Shown here: in pieces, positions 24,833 to 33,737 of the stretch | Position numbering within the stretch: position 1 is the stretch's first letter | Layout of the letters: every line of letters starts with the position of its first letter | Virus record (IMG/VR): IMGVR_UViG_3300047496_000213 | Coordinates: 1-64,000 of that record | Direction: 5' to 3' (one strand) | Source of the DNA: a virus | DNA: 64,000 bases | Made by a program: the position numbers and the translations under genes | Notes under the pieces: model-generated | Told to the model about the DNA's origin: nothing | What the model saw: only the letters and a program-made list of their open reading frames with translations | Database searches by the model: none

Positions 24833-25396
24833 ATGCGCGAGTGGATTAATCTTTTCGAAGACCCAAGGATCAATCATCCTAAGAGAATTAATACGGCTGA
24901 ATCCGAAGGTTTTGACACTAGCAAAATTTGGTATCATGGCTCTGGTAAAACTTTCACTAAGTTCAAAGAACCTGACGATAAAGGGATAAATGAGCTTGGT
25001 ATTGGTGTTTATCTTACCAGCGAAAAATATTTAGCTAATACATGGGCTCGCCGAGGCGGAAAAATATACGAATGTTTCATAAAGCCAGGAGATATTTACG
25101 ATTTCTCTAAACCATTGACTCCCGCAGTTATAAATCGTCTTCATACGGGTCATTCAAAATTCATGGAAAATCGTTATGGACCCAAATCCGCATATTCTCT
25201 TAAATCTTTTATGAATATTTTGAGAAATAAAACCGACCGTCAAACAAACAAAACTTATCTGCATCCTGATGCCAATAAATTATTGAATTTGTCTGGTTAT
25301 ATCGGAGCTATCGATCATCGTAGTCAGATACCGGGCCAAATTGTCATTTTTGATCCACGAAATGTTTTCATATTACGTCGGCTTCCCGGTGAATAA
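24833..25396 (+). CDS. ADP-ribosyltransferase-like packaged protein
   Basis: A 187-aa protein starting MREWINLFEDP (shared signature; the first 24 bases nearly match those of the gene at 24331). The body resembles toxin-type ARTs with an H-Y-x layout: IWYHGSGKTFTKF near 32, GIGVYLTSEKYLANTWA near 57, IYECFIKPGDIYDF near 78 and a final QIVIFDPRNVFIL. I infer an injected effector that modifies host proteins or nucleic acid using NAD+. Confidence 0.7.
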   Translation: MREWINLFEDPRINHPKRINTAESEGFDTSKIWYHGSGKTFTKFKEPDDKGINELGIGVYLTSEKYLANTWARRGGKIYECFIKPGDIYDFSKPLTPAVINRLHTGHSKFMENRYGPKSAYSLKSFMNILRNKTDRQTNKTYLHPDANKLLNLSGYIGAIDHRSQIPGQIVIFDPRNVFILRRLPGE

Positions 25397-25462
25397 TCGT
25401 TTGATAAACTAAAAATTGATGATATATGTAGGGTCAATTTTTTGTCCAACAAGGGTTTTGAA

Positions 25463-26137
25463 ATGTCTTCCGAAGCGGTTATTGTTCTAGAAGCTGGAAC
25501 GGTCGTAGATCGTTCAAAGCTAGCATCTATGTCGAATGAAAAAATTGCTGAGATTATGGCTGATCTGTATAAGACTCCCGATGCCCGCGTCGTTTTCACG
25601 GATAACGCTGCTCGTTTTTTCAGCGTTGATTCGGTGTTGGCCGCATTGGAGACTGATACTGCGCCGCATCTTGATTTGTTGCTTGCATATAATTCTTTGC
25701 AACTGGCTTCCGAAGATTTGGCGGCCGTTGAGCGTTCCATGCGTGTTAAGAAATATGTCAGAGATACTATCAAGGAACGTATAAAGTCTAGTTTGCCTCT
25801 TTACGTTTTTGAGACTGTTCCTTCTGATTGGAATATTGATACGAACCTCACGATTACATCGAGAATCATTCGTCGAGTCAACAGAGGGGAATGGGAATCT
25901 TATTCCATCGGCGTGAAAACTTGTGAATCTCTGTGGCTGCATGTTGCTCCGCTTTGGGCAAAGCAAGTTCGCCACTTGGATACGTATTATGTTCGCGCCA
26001 GCGGTTATAATGAATCGACTCGCGCCACCGATACCAATGTTCAAATCGGTTGCCAAACGGTGCAACGCTATGAATTAGAGCAAGTAGCTCTCAAATTCGG
26101 CTGGGCCTTCCCAACGACTGCAACAACGGAGCAATAA
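25463..26137 (+). CDS. Hypothetical protein
   Basis: A 224-aa protein with no recognised family. The ATG at 25463 follows AAGGG at a suitable distance; an upstream TTG at 25442 is unlikely. The N-terminal half is helical and acidic, the C-terminal half beta-rich with several Trp. It is followed after 1 nt by a membrane protein, so they form an operon. Confidence 0.65.
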   Translation: MSSEAVIVLEAGTVVDRSKLASMSNEKIAEIMADLYKTPDARVVFTDNAARFFSVDSVLAALETDTAPHLDLLLAYNSLQLASEDLAAVERSMRVKKYVRDTIKERIKSSLPLYVFETVPSDWNIDTNLTITSRIIRRVNRGEWESYSIGVKTCESLWLHVAPLWAKQVRHLDTYYVRASGYNESTRATDTNVQIGCQTVQRYELEQVALKFGWAFPTTATTEQ

Positions 26138-26138
26138 T

Positions 26139-26429
26139 ATGAAGAAATTCTGGCTTTGGTCAAGTGTCGGTGTTGGTTCTATCGCTGTCTTTCTTTGGAT
26201 GACGGGAATTATCGGATGGACCGACAATGGTGCCACCAGACGAGCCCTGGCAGGGTCAGGATATACCAATGTCCAAATTAAGGGTTATCCCTTGTTTGGA
26301 ATTGGTTGTGATCATACTGACACCGTTCGAACCAAGTTCGAAGCTACTTCCTCTACCGGTGTCAAGATCACTGGTGTCGTTTGTAAGGGTTGGGGTTTTG
26401 GTAAAGCTTCAACCATTCGCACGTTCTGA
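26139..26429 (+). CDS. Small membrane-anchored protein
   Basis: A 96-aa protein with one N-terminal hydrophobic segment (FWLWSSVGVGSIAVFLWMTG, residues 4-23) serving as an uncleaved anchor or signal peptide. A small domain with two Cys (GIGCDHTD, GVVCKGWGFGK) follows, probably disulfide-bonded outside the membrane. Function unknown. Confidence 0.7.
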   Translation: MKKFWLWSSVGVGSIAVFLWMTGIIGWTDNGATRRALAGSGYTNVQIKGYPLFGIGCDHTDTVRTKFEATSSTGVKITGVVCKGWGFGKASTIRTF

Positions 26430-26440
26430 TCTATCGCGTA

Positions 26441-27052
26441 ATGTTCAGATGTAAGGAGAATGGGAGTGCTCCCTTTTCTAACATGCAAACAACTTCTGAA
26501 AAAGTAATTGAAATATTAAAAAACAAACATCGGTTGGATACACGATATTTTTTTGGTAATTCAACAATAAATAAATCCTCAATTCAATATGCGGAAAAAA
26601 TAGCTGACGATTTGGCTAGAAACTGGAAACATTCATATGATAAAATCAAAAGAAGAACTTCGGTCCAACGAAATATTCGTATGATTTTATCAGAAGCGCA
26701 AAACCACAGATGTTGCTATTGTGGTTTTGCGTTTTCATATAGAGACATTTATGATAGTCGAGGAAAAAATAATATTAGAACCGCAACTTATGAACATGTA
26801 ATAAATGTATCAGATATTGAGTGCTCCAAAAATCAAAAACGAAAGTATCTCGATTTTTCTAATATAGCTATAGCCTGTAATTTATGTAACTCGATTAGAG
26901 CTAAAACGACGTTCGATGCCTATCAATTTTATGATTGGGTTCAAAATCATTTAGACATCATCCAATATATCGCAGATGGTAAAATTAAAGCAAATCGGAA
27001 AACAATGCTGCCATATTTTGGAAAAGAGTATTGTCGGCCAGGATTTAAGTGA
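26441..27052 (+). CDS. HNH endonuclease A
   Basis: A 203-aa HNH-type nuclease. QNHRCCYCGFAFSY (CxxC), a central TYEHVINVSD (the H of HNH) and IAIACNLCNSIRAK complete the zinc-binding fold. The start may be 26441 or ATG 26483, which follows a small GGGAG...CTCCC hairpin. It is paralogous to the next gene and coupled to it by TGATG. Confidence 0.75.
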   Translation: MFRCKENGSAPFSNMQTTSEKVIEILKNKHRLDTRYFFGNSTINKSSIQYAEKIADDLARNWKHSYDKIKRRTSVQRNIRMILSEAQNHRCCYCGFAFSYRDIYDSRGKNNIRTATYEHVINVSDIECSKNQKRKYLDFSNIAIACNLCNSIRAKTTFDAYQFYDWVQNHLDIIQYIADGKIKANRKTMLPYFGKEYCRPGFK

Positions 27053-27984
27053 TGACCGATACTTATAAAATAGCGAAAACGCGTAAAAGATTGTTGGAAT
27101 CTCAAAATCATAGATGTGCTACCTGCACTAAATCTATAGAGTTTGATACATCTGGATGTATTGTTTTTAATAGACTGCAACCACGGACATATAATAATAG
27201 TGTTGCGTTATGTTTAGAATGCTCAAGTCGTCAAGGAATATATTCATCCTTGATGGAATATTATAATGATATGAATCGGTATAGTCAAAAAATAAAACCT
27301 GAGCAAAAAATATATCCAGATCATCCGAAGATAGTTATAACTAAATTAGCGAATTTGTGTTTAAAAAATAATATTCATTTTCAATATTGGGTTTTTAATA
27401 TGGAGAATTATAAGTATTGTCCACCTGAGTTTTTAGACGCGGTAGTTGAAGCATTATTCAGAAGACTTCAAAATAAATTAAGTATTGATGACGCTCTGTC
27501 AAAACGACGGAAAATGACTGTTTCTGAAGCACAAAATCATCGTTGTTGTTATTGTGGATATCGTTTCACACATGAAGAACCAGAAAATTCAGTAAGAAGT
27601 TGGTCATGGGAACATGTCGTTGATCGCAATGACAAAGAACGTGAACGCACACATGAATATGATAATTTGGTTATCGCTTGCCATTTGTGTAATTCTCTGA
27701 GAGGGAAAACACATTGGTCTGTCGAGATTTTTTATGATTGGATAAAAAATAATTTAGAATTTTTATATTCCTCGGCGGAAAATGAATGGAAAAATTTTGC
27801 TGATTTAGTTCATATAACTCAAATATACGCTATTGATAATGGACTTAACTGGGGAACTGAACGATTTTCTACTCAAGAATTATGGGTTCCTTGGCGGATA
27901 AGAAACTTGATTAATGCAGAAAGTCCTGATATAGAATGTCCAAGTTCCTCCATTCCAGGGGTGGATATGGAAGAGCCCGCGTAA
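27052..27984 (+). CDS. HNH endonuclease B with two zinc modules
   Basis: A 310-aa protein. The first module (QNHRCATCTKSIEF ... VALCLECSSRQG) lacks the catalytic His region and looks degenerate. The second (QNHRCCYCGYRFTHEE, WSWEHVVDRND, VIACHLCNSLRGKTHW) is intact and very similar to endonuclease A. Duplication and decay within the pair are evident. Probably mobile endonucleases. A strong bidirectional terminator follows. Confidence 0.78.
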   Translation: MTDTYKIAKTRKRLLESQNHRCATCTKSIEFDTSGCIVFNRLQPRTYNNSVALCLECSSRQGIYSSLMEYYNDMNRYSQKIKPEQKIYPDHPKIVITKLANLCLKNNIHFQYWVFNMENYKYCPPEFLDAVVEALFRRLQNKLSIDDALSKRRKMTVSEAQNHRCCYCGYRFTHEEPENSVRSWSWEHVVDRNDKERERTHEYDNLVIACHLCNSLRGKTHWSVEIFYDWIKNNLEFLYSSAENEWKNFADLVHITQIYAIDNGLNWGTERFSTQELWVPWRIRNLINAESPDIECPSSSIPGVDMEEPA

Positions 27985-27987
27985 TGG

Positions 27988-28017
27988 AAAACCCTCATTT
28001 TAACGAATGAGGGTTTT
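27988..28017. terminator. Bidirectional terminator
   Basis: A perfect 12-bp stem AAAACCCTCATT / AATGAGGGTTTT around a 6-nt loop, with A and T flanks that suit both directions. Confidence 0.8.
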
Positions 28018-28032
28018 CTGTTGAATATTGAG

Positions 28033-28131
28033 TTATAATTCTAAAATATTATCGCTACCATAGTAATCAATGCGCCAAGCTATAATTTTATCTCCTTTTT
28101 CTAAGTTATCTTTTGCGGTAATTACATACAT
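28033..28131 (-). CDS. Possible small protein (32 aa)
   Basis: A frame with natural composition (MYVITAKDNLEKGDKIIAWR, ending SDNILEL) starts at ATG 28131. Upstream, in another frame, a late-type box (28197-28190) and ATG 28177 precede MSTTIVVKHF, so this may be the end of a frameshifted gene spanning about 28033-28177. The rest of the 27985-28244 gap holds the terminator and the next promoter. Confidence 0.35.
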   Translation of the reverse strand: MYVITAKDNLEKGDKIIAWRIDYYGSDNILEL

Positions 28132-28206
28132 AATTTCTGCCTATGGCAAAATGTTTAACTACGATGGTTGTGCTCATCGTTTGAATCTTTATTTATCTTA
28201 TCTCTC

Positions 28207-28234
28207 TTGACAAGTCAATATATTGCTGATATTA
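28207..28234 (+). promoter_or_regulatory. Early promoter TTGACA-N16-ATATTA
   Basis: TTGACA at 28207-28212 and a weak -10 at 28228-28234. The ATG follows at 28245, giving a very short leader. Confidence 0.5.
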
Positions 28235-28244
28235 ATAAAATAAA

Positions 28245-28523
28245 ATGAAAAATGAAAATGAAATACAGATGGATTTTTATCAAAAATGTGCTAATCTCTT
28301 CGGGCTCGAAAGCGATTATAAGCCATTTCCCTACAGAAAAAGAACTCGCTGGAACAATCGTTCCGCTGGTAATGGCCGCTACGAAGGTAGAGGATTGATC
28401 AGAATGTTCTCTCCAACACTAATTATCGTCACTCTGCATAATCCAAAATTGACCGGACAATTCAAGTCTGGTGACGAAGCCTTATTGGCTATTGAACAAG
28501 CATTGGTAATAGCCAATGGCTAA
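28245..28523 (+). CDS. Hypothetical protein
   Basis: A 92-aa basic, Arg/Asn-rich protein of unknown function (PYRKRTRWNNRSAGNGRYEG). It is preceded only by a few bases of leader and overlaps the convergent gene's end by 4 nt. Confidence 0.6.
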   Translation: MKNENEIQMDFYQKCANLFGLESDYKPFPYRKRTRWNNRSAGNGRYEGRGLIRMFSPTLIIVTLHNPKLTGQFKSGDEALLAIEQALVIANG

Positions 28524-29095
28524 GCCCAGCTAACTCCCATATTGTTCTGCTGAGCATAGTCTAATATTTTCATTAAAGTGCTGATGTATCGAGTAATTTG
28601 AGTGTCATCAACACCAAAATCTAGCATTTGCGGCCCTGTTGTTATTCTTGGAATATCACCGCTTCGATCAACTTTACGTTCGCCTTTGAATTCGGTTGGT
28701 TCTATTTGATAGGATTTAGTATCACCATTCATCAACCGGATTAGTCGTCTCTTAATGGTTGGTATTTCATTCGGCGGAATCCATCCCGAGTAGTCATCAC
28801 ACTCCACTCCCAACAAACTACATACGACTTGCATATTTCTATTGGAAACATTCATCATCGGAAAATTATATATTGTTTCTGTTTCAATTCCGGTTCCTTG
28901 ACAATACGGGCAAATATTTTTTCTACCGTAGAATTCACCATATTTTGTATCAGAGCACTCTGAACAAGGCTTTTCCATTTTCTCGGAACCATTTGGTGGA
29001 AAGTCGATATATTTTTCCCCATCTCTTATAGATAGCACGGCGGGATGAAAGTCTACACTTTCAGTTATCTGGATCGCATCAATAAAGTTTCTCAT
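28520..29095 (-). CDS. Packaged-type protein with DnaJ-like zinc motif
   Basis: A 191-aa protein beginning MRNFIDAIQITESVD (shared signature). Residues 42-70 have two CxxC pairs (PCSECSDTKYGEFYG ... ICPYCQGTGIE) like half of a DnaJ zinc-finger. The C-terminal part is helical (ITRYISTLMKILDYAQQNN). The late box GATAAATA lies 14 nt before the ATG. It may deliver a zinc-binding adaptor to the host. Confidence 0.65.
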   Translation of the reverse strand: MRNFIDAIQITESVDFHPAVLSIRDGEKYIDFPPNGSEKMEKPCSECSDTKYGEFYGRKNICPYCQGTGIETETIYNFPMMNVSNRNMQVVCSLLGVECDDYSGWIPPNEIPTIKRRLIRLMNGDTKSYQIEPTEFKGERKVDRSGDIPRITTGPQMLDFGVDDTQITRYISTLMKILDYAQQNNMGVSWA

Positions 29096-29101
29096 AAAAA
29101 T

Positions 29102-29144
29102 TATTTATCTTATGCCTTGACGAATAATCGATTCGTGGTATCTT
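29102..29144. promoter_or_regulatory. Back-to-back late (minus) and early (plus) promoters
   Basis: Minus: GATAAATA (29109-29102) for ATG 29095. Plus: TTGACG (29117-29122)-N16-TATCTT (29139-29144) for the gene at 29194, nearly identical to the promoter at 2878. Confidence 0.7.
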
Positions 29145-29193
29145 ACAAATATAAGCGATCAACGGTATCGCATTCGCAAAGGAGATCAACATC

Positions 29194-30543
29194 ATGGAAA
29201 CCGAGACCCGTAGCATTTTCGAAATTCCCGCCGAGAATATGTCAAAGTTTCAAGAGCAAATGGTGAAGTTGTCAAAGAAATCAGTTCGTCTCATTGGCCT
29301 TCCCATCGCTCCCCTGGTCTTCAGCCACGAGACCCGCGAGATGGCGGACGGTCAAAAGCATCGCGTTTATAGTGTCATGCTGACTGCCCAAGTCCCTCAA
29401 CTGGAAGGCTGGACTTTCGTCGCTCGTCTCGATCACGCCAATGAAACCGGGACTGTTATTCGGATGGTTCCCAATACGGGCGTTGAACTTCCTGAACAAT
29501 ATCGCCACGCTAAGAATACCACGTGCGATCATTGCCGTGTTAATCGTTACCGGCGCGACACTTTTGTCATTCGTAATGATGAGACTGGTATCTTTAAGCA
29601 AGTCGGAAGCCAATGTCTGAAGGATTTCTTCGGTCATGACCCCTACAAGATTGCCAAGCTAGCCGAATTGCTTGGTTATGCCGATGAATGCGCTCGGGGC
29701 GCCACGCATTTCGATGGTCACGCCGACCTTCGTTTCATCGATCTGGAAGATTTTCTTAACTACGCCGCCCATTCTGTTCTTACTAACGGTTGGGTTTCTG
29801 GAAAGGCCGCTTTCGAAAATGAACGGCTGACTTCGACTCGGGAAAATGCTTCAATCATGATGCACATTGATTCCGAAGCTCGTCTTCGTGGCCGCTCTGC
29901 TGAAACTATCATCACCGAAGCTGACCGCGCTCTTGCCGCCGCCGCTCTGGAATGGGCACAAAGCCTTGGTGAAAAGTCTTCTCTGAACGATTACGAGCAT
30001 AACGTTCTCGTGATTGCCAATGCGACCATGATCGAGCCTCGCTCTATGGGTATCGCTGCTTCCATCGTCGGCGTTCATTACATGAATGTTCAACGGAGCC
30101 AACCTACGGTTTCTCGCACCGCCGAAATCAATAGTTTTCACAAGGTTGCAGAATTTCTCGCCGCCGCCAAGCCTAAGTTTCCGAAGATTCGCCTTCAACT
30201 GGAAGACAAGCGTCCTATCGTCCTTTCGGTGGCCGGTCCCGATGCTTCGTGCCCTGGTACGATCAACATCACTGATGGCGGTCCTTACGGATCGAATATT
30301 TGGTATGGCCGCGTTTCTCGGGATGGTAAGTGGACTCGCAGCAACAAGGTGGATCAATCCACAATGACCAGTCTCGTCACTCTCTTGACGGCTCTGGGTA
30401 ATGATCCGGCTGGCGTGGCCGCGTCTTACGGACATCTTACCGGCCATTGTTGCATGTGTAATAGGCCGTTGAGTGACGAGCGTAGCACCCGCATGGGTTA
30501 TGGGTCTACTTGTGCTAAGAAATGGAATTTGCCATATAATTAA
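29194..30543 (+). CDS. Zinc-binding protein of unknown function (DUF6011-like C-terminus)
   Basis: A 449-aa protein, G+C-rich compared with its neighbours, with AAAGGAGAT before its ATG. An N-terminal region contains CDHCRVNRYRRDTFVI followed by VGSQCLKDFFG (a four-Cys zinc site near residue 110-150). The C-terminus has GHCCMCNRPLSDERS ... GYGSTCAKKW, like the small DUF6011 zinc finger. Large phages and some bacteria carry such proteins; their role is unclear. The strong promoter suggests high early expression. Confidence 0.7.
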   Translation: METETRSIFEIPAENMSKFQEQMVKLSKKSVRLIGLPIAPLVFSHETREMADGQKHRVYSVMLTAQVPQLEGWTFVARLDHANETGTVIRMVPNTGVELPEQYRHAKNTTCDHCRVNRYRRDTFVIRNDETGIFKQVGSQCLKDFFGHDPYKIAKLAELLGYADECARGATHFDGHADLRFIDLEDFLNYAAHSVLTNGWVSGKAAFENERLTSTRENASIMMHIDSEARLRGRSAETIITEADRALAAAALEWAQSLGEKSSLNDYEHNVLVIANATMIEPRSMGIAASIVGVHYMNVQRSQPTVSRTAEINSFHKVAEFLAAAKPKFPKIRLQLEDKRPIVLSVAGPDASCPGTINITDGGPYGSNIWYGRVSRDGKWTRSNKVDQSTMTSLVTLLTALGNDPAGVAASYGHLTGHCCMCNRPLSDERSTRMGYGSTCAKKWNLPYN

Positions 30544-31064
30544 CTACGAGAAATATGTTTCCAAGTTCTGTTATTTCTTATGTCACAGACAGAACTTGGA
30601 GATATTCCGTATAGCTTGGCTGTTTCTGTGGTAGAAATTTCCATTTTTAAAATATTTATAACATCTTTTTCGGACAATTTGGCATGACCGCCTCTTTCGC
30701 CTCGCGCCCAATTTGGTTCCTTATAAGGACGTATTATTCTTCTTCTTTCTGGAACCTGTAAAAATTTTAATTTTTTTCTTTCCAAAAATATTATGGCTCC
30801 GTCGTAAAGATAATTGTAGAATTGAATGGTAGTTTCCTTAGAAGTAAAATTAATATAATACGCTCTGTTGCCACATTTAATAGAATTTTTCATTGGTAGA
30901 ATACATTGTAAATCTTCAGCAAACTCCAAACTTGCCGTACAAATATTAGCTTTGCATAAAGGTTTTCCATCCATACGCCAAAACACACAACCATCGGCAT
31001 CAAACACGCCTCGTATAAAATGTTTCACTACCATATAAAATAAAATGCTTGACTTAATCCTCAC
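30540..31064 (-). pseudogene. Truncated LAGLIDADG homing endonuclease
   Basis: An open frame keeps only the second LAGLIDADG motif (HFIRGVFDADGCV near residue 14) and a C-terminal HTH/NUMOD-like region (GGHAKLSEKDVINILKMEI ... AKLYGISPSSVCDIRNN). The first motif, present in the related gene at 22510, is missing, and the apparent start (GTG 31064, or ATG 31034) abuts an early promoter and duplicated sequence. A rearrangement probably removed the front half. Confidence 0.65.
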
Positions 31065-31076
31065 GCATGATAATAT
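31049..31076 (+). promoter_or_regulatory. Early promoter TTGACT-N16-TAATAT
   Basis: TTGACT (31049-31054) and TAATAT (31071-31076). The -10 region is copied once more downstream by the tandem repeat. Confidence 0.65.
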
Positions 31077-31113
31077 TTTCTTATAATTTCATGATAATAT
31101 TTTCTTATAATTT
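31066..31113 (+). repeat. 24-bp tandem duplication in a promoter
   Basis: Two perfect copies (31066-31089 and 31090-31113) of a unit starting CATGATAATATTTTC, each containing -10-like TAATAT and TATAAT. The second copy lies in the leader. Confidence 0.85.
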
Positions 31114-31125
31114 ATGGAGAAACGT

Positions 31126-31323
31126 ATGTCCAAGAAAACTCTGAATGAAAGAATTCTTGAGGCCGATTTTTGGGGCAACAAATACCTTGGGGATTTCAAC
31201 GAACTGGTTGAATCTGGCTATCCTGAATCTGGTTCTAAAGCGCAAAAGCTTTACGGTAAGGGTCAATTCTGGCTTGATCGATATAACCTTCTCACTGGAA
31301 ATGGCGAGAAGGAGCCAAAGTAA
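31126..31323 (+). CDS. Small hypothetical protein
   Basis: A 65-aa protein (MSKKTLNERILEADFWG) with GGAG 8 nt upstream of ATG 31126; an in-frame ATG at 31114 precedes the ribosome site and is rejected. Function unknown. First gene of a coupled trio (TAATG at 31321). Confidence 0.65.
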   Translation: MSKKTLNERILEADFWGNKYLGDFNELVESGYPESGSKAQKLYGKGQFWLDRYNLLTGNGEKEPK

Positions 31324-31958
31324 TGACCGCGCAAATCATTGATCAGGAAACTATCGACAAGGTAATCAACGGCGTAGACTATGGTAAGAAGCCACGGTTG
31401 CTCGCCCGCTCTCCGGAATATATTTTGATTTGGATTCCCACCCAGATGATAGCAATCAAGCGTAAGATTACCCGCGAGACAATTACTATTTGTGCGGTCG
31501 CGAGGCTGTCAGGAGCGGTCTTTTTAAACCATGCTACCGCGATAGATAAAATCTTTGGAAAGGGTTCCTACGTCCTTCTGGCGCCGAATAAAACGGTAGT
31601 TTTTGACGACTGCAAGCCATGGTCGATTTATGGAAATGAAGTTCCGATTGGCCCCCACAATTTCGGATATTCGGCCGAGATGGAAAAGAAAGTCATTCGT
31701 GACCGGCTGAAGGCTGAAGGTATAACAGATGAAACCGCGCTGCATTTTGCCGTGGAAACCGCCTATATCGAGGCTCATAAAAACGACTTAACCCTTCGTG
31801 AGCGTCAGGATATTTGGATGGCTAACTTTGTTAAAAAATCCCAAGAACCTAAACCGGTTATTTTCACAAAAGAAGAAATTGAATTTCTAAAAGATCATTT
31901 TGATATGGCGAATGATCCGACAGCACAAAGCATTTTGGCCAAAGTTAGGAAGCTATGA
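31323..31958 (+). CDS. Hypothetical protein
   Basis: A 211-aa soluble protein of mixed structure with no recognised domain. Start and stop overlap its neighbours (TAATG and ATGATG), so the three genes are translated together. Confidence 0.65.
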   Translation: MTAQIIDQETIDKVINGVDYGKKPRLLARSPEYILIWIPTQMIAIKRKITRETITICAVARLSGAVFLNHATAIDKIFGKGSYVLLAPNKTVVFDDCKPWSIYGNEVPIGPHNFGYSAEMEKKVIRDRLKAEGITDETALHFAVETAYIEAHKNDLTLRERQDIWMANFVKKSQEPKPVIFTKEEIEFLKDHFDMANDPTAQSILAKVRKL

Positions 31959-32323
31959 TGGACACAAAAGCGGGTTATCTTCTCAAGATCAATACATGGG
32001 AAAATGATCTTGACTACGAAACCACCACCGAACTTAATGGTTTAACGGCTGATGAGGTTAATTTCTATCTCGATATTGCCTTTTTATTTCATAAGAACAA
32101 AAATCATAGACCGGGTGGATATGGTAATAGCGACATAAGTTCCAATTCGGATAATCTTTACGAAGAGATTGACGCTATAATCGAACTTGCCAAGGTTAAA
32201 GGTGTAACCATTCCTAAGAAGTGGGTAGTTGATCCGGAATTTGATTATCGAGTGTTCGATAGTTTCCAAGTTCTGTTTTCTCCAGAACCGATTAAGGACG
32301 TAACCGAAACTTTTTTCAGATAA
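31955..32323 (+). CDS. Hypothetical protein
   Basis: A 122-aa acidic protein, last of the coupled trio. The start is ATG 31955 or 31958. No recognised motif. Confidence 0.6.
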   Translation: MMDTKAGYLLKINTWENDLDYETTTELNGLTADEVNFYLDIAFLFHKNKNHRPGGYGNSDISSNSDNLYEEIDAIIELAKVKGVTIPKKWVVDPEFDYRVFDSFQVLFSPEPIKDVTETFFR

Positions 32324-32404
32324 TATGAACCTGTGTCACGATATAAAGTCTAAATTGTGTGATACAATCAAGCTATAATAACCAATCTTACATAGGAGAA
32401 TATA

Positions 32405-33094
32405 ATGAACAATCTTGAAAACATTAAGAACCGCATTCGTGCTCTTAGTGAGATGACTGTAACCAATGGTTGTTCTGAAGCGGAATCCTTGACTGCCATT
32501 AATATGGTGGGAAAATTGCTTGCCAAATATAATTTGAGCATGACGGAATGTGAACTTCGCGAAGAACTTTGTGAAACTTCATCAATTCATACTGGGTCCA
32601 AGCATTCTACGGGTATTGCTTTTGCTGTCGTTGGAATTGGAGAATTCACGGACTGCAAGGTTTGGACTTCTCGATCTTCTACGCAAGTTTCCTATAATTT
32701 TTTTGGACAAAAGTCTGATGTAGAAATGGCGTTGTATCTTTATCGTGTCATGGTCATGGCCATGACGACAGAACTTATGGCATTTAAAATGTCTTCTATT
32801 TACAATGGGTCAAAAAGTAAGAGGGGAGCATCATCTAATTTTTTGAAGGGTATGGGTATTCGAATTTCCAATCGTTTGAAGGAAATGAAGAATCAAACGA
32901 CGTTCAATGAAATTGACTCTCGCGGCAATGCTCTTATGGTTCTCAAAAGCCAACTGGTTAATCAGCAATTTTCCACGTTAGATTTAAAACTTCGTAGCAA
33001 TAAGTCAATTTTGGTTGGTAATGATGCGTTCTTTGCTGGTAGTTCTGCCGGAAATCGAGTAAACATTTCTAGGCCCATTGATAATAGAGGATGA
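32405..33094 (+). CDS. DUF2786-family protein
   Basis: A 229-aa protein. The N-terminal 50 residues (IKNRIRALSEMT, then SEAESLTAINMVGKLLAKYN) match the DUF2786 pattern of phage and bacterial proteins. The rest (FFGQKSDVEMALYLYRVMV and a Ser/Lys-rich loop) fits the companion domain usually found with it. Function unknown. A TATAAT -10 box and TAGGAGAAT precede the ATG. Confidence 0.75.
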   Translation: MNNLENIKNRIRALSEMTVTNGCSEAESLTAINMVGKLLAKYNLSMTECELREELCETSSIHTGSKHSTGIAFAVVGIGEFTDCKVWTSRSSTQVSYNFFGQKSDVEMALYLYRVMVMAMTTELMAFKMSSIYNGSKSKRGASSNFLKGMGIRISNRLKEMKNQTTFNEIDSRGNALMVLKSQLVNQQFSTLDLKLRSNKSILVGNDAFFAGSSAGNRVNISRPIDNRG

Positions 33095-33100
33095 ATTCGA

Positions 33101-33499
33101 ATGAATCTTGTCGGCGCGAAAATTGAAGAAATTGTTGGTATTATCAACTACATTTCCAAAAATGGAGAATGGAAAAAAGTTAATGAATATTGGTTAATGA
33201 CTGGTTCTATTGCCGGAATAAATTTAACAGTAAGACAAAAATATTATGACACAAGACTTATTAGTATTTCTATATTAGGCAGCGGATGGTTAGTTTCTTT
33301 TGCCGTAAACAAACGAAGACCACATACCTTTCCCGCTGATAAAATTTCAGTAGATTGTTTCCTTGTTCTCCCCCTCGTATCCTTTACGGACGAGACGTAT
33401 CTCGAAAAATTTTGTTTACATTCTGAATGCGTATTAAGTCCAGAACTGTTTAAAACACAAATGTCATTATTAAGGCTGTTTAATAGCGAATGGAGTTGA
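33101..33499 (+). CDS. Hypothetical protein
   Basis: A 132-aa protein starting 6 nt after the DUF2786 gene and probably co-transcribed. It is beta-rich with no recognised domain. The end overlaps the next promoter. Confidence 0.6.
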   Translation: MNLVGAKIEEIVGIINYISKNGEWKKVNEYWLMTGSIAGINLTVRQKYYDTRLISISILGSGWLVSFAVNKRRPHTFPADKISVDCFLVLPLVSFTDETYLEKFCLHSECVLSPELFKTQMSLLRLFNSEWS

Positions 33500-33523
33500 C
33501 TTATTTTCGAATTATGATAAATT
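33496..33523 (+). promoter_or_regulatory. Early promoter TTGACT-N16-TAAATT
   Basis: TTGACT (33496-33501) and TAAATT (33518-33523), with GAAGGAGAAAT before the next ATG. Confidence 0.6.
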
Positions 33524-33548
33524 ATATCATATTCGAAGGAGAAATATT

Positions 33549-33737
33549 ATGTCCAAACGCTCCAATGCTCAAGATAAACGCCGCCAAGTCCGCCGGGCTT
33601 TGAACTCTGCCCCTGAATTCTTCGGTCGTCTCGGAAATAGTCGTGCTCGAAATATCGGTTATGGTTCTGGCCTGTCATCGTCTTACATCAAAGATACTTC
33701 TAAACGTAAGTATAATGATCATCTTGGTGACAACTAA
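33549..33737 (+). CDS. Small basic protein
   Basis: A 62-aa very basic protein (MSKRSNAQDKRRQVRRALN) with a strong ribosome site. It could bind nucleic acid or host RNA polymerase, but no family is recognised. Coupled to the next gene by TAATG. Confidence 0.65.
   Translation: MSKRSNAQDKRRQVRRALNSAPEFFGRLGNSRARNIGYGSGLSSSYIKDTSKRKYNDHLGDN

Noticed and set aside
29281-30447. Minus-strand open frames inside the DUF6011-like gene
   Set aside because: They arise from the G+C-rich codon bias of the real gene; composition is not protein-like.
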